Both the position numbers and the translations under genes were made by a program. Source: JBBKWH01 sp037968855 (lineage in GTDB: Bacteria > Pseudomonadota > Gammaproteobacteria > Pseudomonadales > Moraxellaceae). Taken from it: a stretch of 21,993 nucleotides of DNA. How positions within the stretch are numbered: position 1 is the first letter of the stretch; each line of letters opens with the position of its first letter. Positions 21,183 through 21,993 of this stretch are shown piece after piece. The DNA is taken from the NCBI GenBank assembly GCA_037968855.1, contig JBBKWH010000064.1, forward strand, positions 1-21,993, in the 5' to 3' direction. A model generated the notes under the pieces. That model was not told the DNA's origin and did no database searches. It worked only from the letters and a program-made list of their open reading frames with translations.

Positions 21183-21993
21183 GTGAGTGATCTCGTCAAG
21201 AACACAGTATTGTGGCTTGTCATCATTGGCGTTCTGGTGCTGGTTTTCAGTAACTTCGAAAGCCGTAGCAAACCGGATGTCTTGAACTACTCCCAGTTTG
21301 TTGCAGCAGTCAATGCTGGTGAGATCAAGCAAGTCAAAATTGATGGCGAACGCATCAGTGGCGAAAAGCAAAGCGGTGCACAATTTGAAACGGTGCGGCC
21401 TGCTGTTACTGATACCGAGCTAATGCCTACGCTGATTAAGCAAAAAGTCGAAGTTCAAGGCGCAGCGCCTGAACGCCAAGGCTTGCTGATGCAGTTGCTG
21501 ATCGCCAGCTTCCCAGTCTTGCTGATTATTTTGTTGTTCATGTTTTTCATGCGCAATATGCAAGGTGGTGCCGGTGGTAAAAGCGGTCCGATGAGTTTTG
21601 GCAAATCCAAAGCCAAGCTGATGACCGAAGATCAAATCAAACTGACCTTTGCTGATGTCGCTGGTTGCGATGAAGCCAAGCAGGAAGTGGTCGAAATTGT
21701 CGAATTCTTGCGTGATCCCACCAAGTTTAAACGTCTAGGCGCGATGATTCCGCGTGGCGTGCTGATGGTGGGGCCACCAGGTACTGGTAAAACCTTGCTG
21801 GCCAAAGCCATTGCAGGCGAAGCCAAAGTGCCGTTTTTCTCGATCTCCGGTTCTGACTTTGTCGAAATGTTTGTAGGTGTCGGTGCATCCCGCGTCCGTG
21901 ACATGTTTGAGCAAGCCAAGCGCCAAGCACCGTGCATCATCTTTATTGATGAGATTGATGCGGTTGGTCGTCAACGCGGCGGCGGTGGTATGA
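21183..21993 (+). CDS. ftsH: ATP-dependent zinc metalloprotease FtsH (N-terminal part, cut by window end)
   Basis: Membrane-bound AAA+ protease that degrades membrane and short-lived cytoplasmic proteins such as sigma32 and LpxC. Only 270 residues are in the window. The order is: N-terminal membrane helix (about 6-23), small periplasmic domain (24-98), second membrane helix (99-123), Gly-rich linker, and the AAA domain with FADVAGCDEAKQEV, Walker A GPPGTGKT (197-204), the pore motif MFVG (229-232) and Walker B IIFIDEID (252-259). The zinc-protease part (HEXGH) lies beyond the window. The start is GTG 21183 with GGGAAGAAAG upstream; no in-frame ATG precedes it. In the 100-base upstream gap a stem TTGCCG/CGGCAA (21118-21134) and a possible promoter TTGCCG-17-TATGTT overlap. 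Confidence 0.97.
   Translation, partial: MSDLVKNTVLWLVIIGVLVLVFSNFESRSKPDVLNYSQFVAAVNAGEIKQVKIDGERISGEKQSGAQFETVRPAVTDTELMPTLIKQKVEVQGAAPERQGLLMQLLIASFPVLLIILLFMFFMRNMQGGAGGKSGPMSFGKSKAKLMTEDQIKLTFADVAGCDEAKQEVVEIVEFLRDPTKFKRLGAMIPRGVLMVGPPGTGKTLLAKAIAGEAKVPFFSISGSDFVEMFVGVGASRVRDMFEQAKRQAPCIIFIDEIDAVGRQRGGGGM

Overview
The window looks like chromosome of a gammaproteobacterium, most likely Moraxellaceae (Acinetobacter relatives). The basis is the gene content and order: carA-carB-greA on one strand, yhbY divergent from rlmE-ftsH, tandem phospholipase-D-type lipoproteins, a dodecin and a DUF11-type surface protein. The genus assignment is inference. No insertion sequence, prophage, CRISPR array, rRNA or ordinary tRNA was seen.

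Layout. 1-211: AT-rich DNA with no gene seen. 278-2992 (+): large secreted protein with a DUF11-like C-terminus. 3133-3627 (+): small membrane protein. 3685-8099: RNA-repair locus, with rtcB then rtcA on the minus strand and the sigma54 activator rtcR divergent on the plus strand. 8104-11409 (-): two tandem HKD phospholipase-D/cardiolipin-synthase-like lipoproteins. 11605-12255 (+) and 12216-12833 (-): an acetoacetate-decarboxylase-like protein and an FCP1-type HAD phosphatase whose 3' ends overlap. 12935-17882 (-): carA, carB and greA. 18306-18824 (+): glycine-zipper protein. 18896-19474 (-): DOMON-like protein. 19636-19857 (+): dodecin. 19939-20262 (-): yhbY. 20404-21048 (+): rlmE. 21183-21993 (+): ftsH, cut by the window end.

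The most interesting region is the RNA-repair locus. RtcB (3'-phosphate/5'-OH RNA ligase) and RtcA (RNA 3'-phosphate cyclase) are separated by about 290 bases. That gap contains what reads as a complete tRNA body on the operon strand (4963 down to 4732): a 7-bp acceptor stem, a D-arm, a 5-6 bp anticodon-position helix, a perfect T-arm with TTCGACT loop, and an encoded CCA end. In place of an anticodon loop there is a roughly 150-nt insertion. The acceptor stem carries G3-U70 and A73, the alanyl-tRNA-synthetase identity set. A tRNA mimic inside an operon for tRNA repair recalls the tRNA-like module of YrlA Y RNA in the Salmonella rsr-yrlBA-rtcBA operon. Here, however, there is no rsr gene, the position is between rtcB and rtcA, and there is a true acceptor stem. 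A good sigma54 promoter lies just upstream of rtcB, and phased repeats near rtcR could be RtcR binding sites.

A second point of interest is the carA leader: a near-consensus promoter, an inverted repeat beside its -35 box, a 7-codon mini-ORF with a perfect Shine-Dalgarno and tandem Arg codons, and a TTG start for carA.
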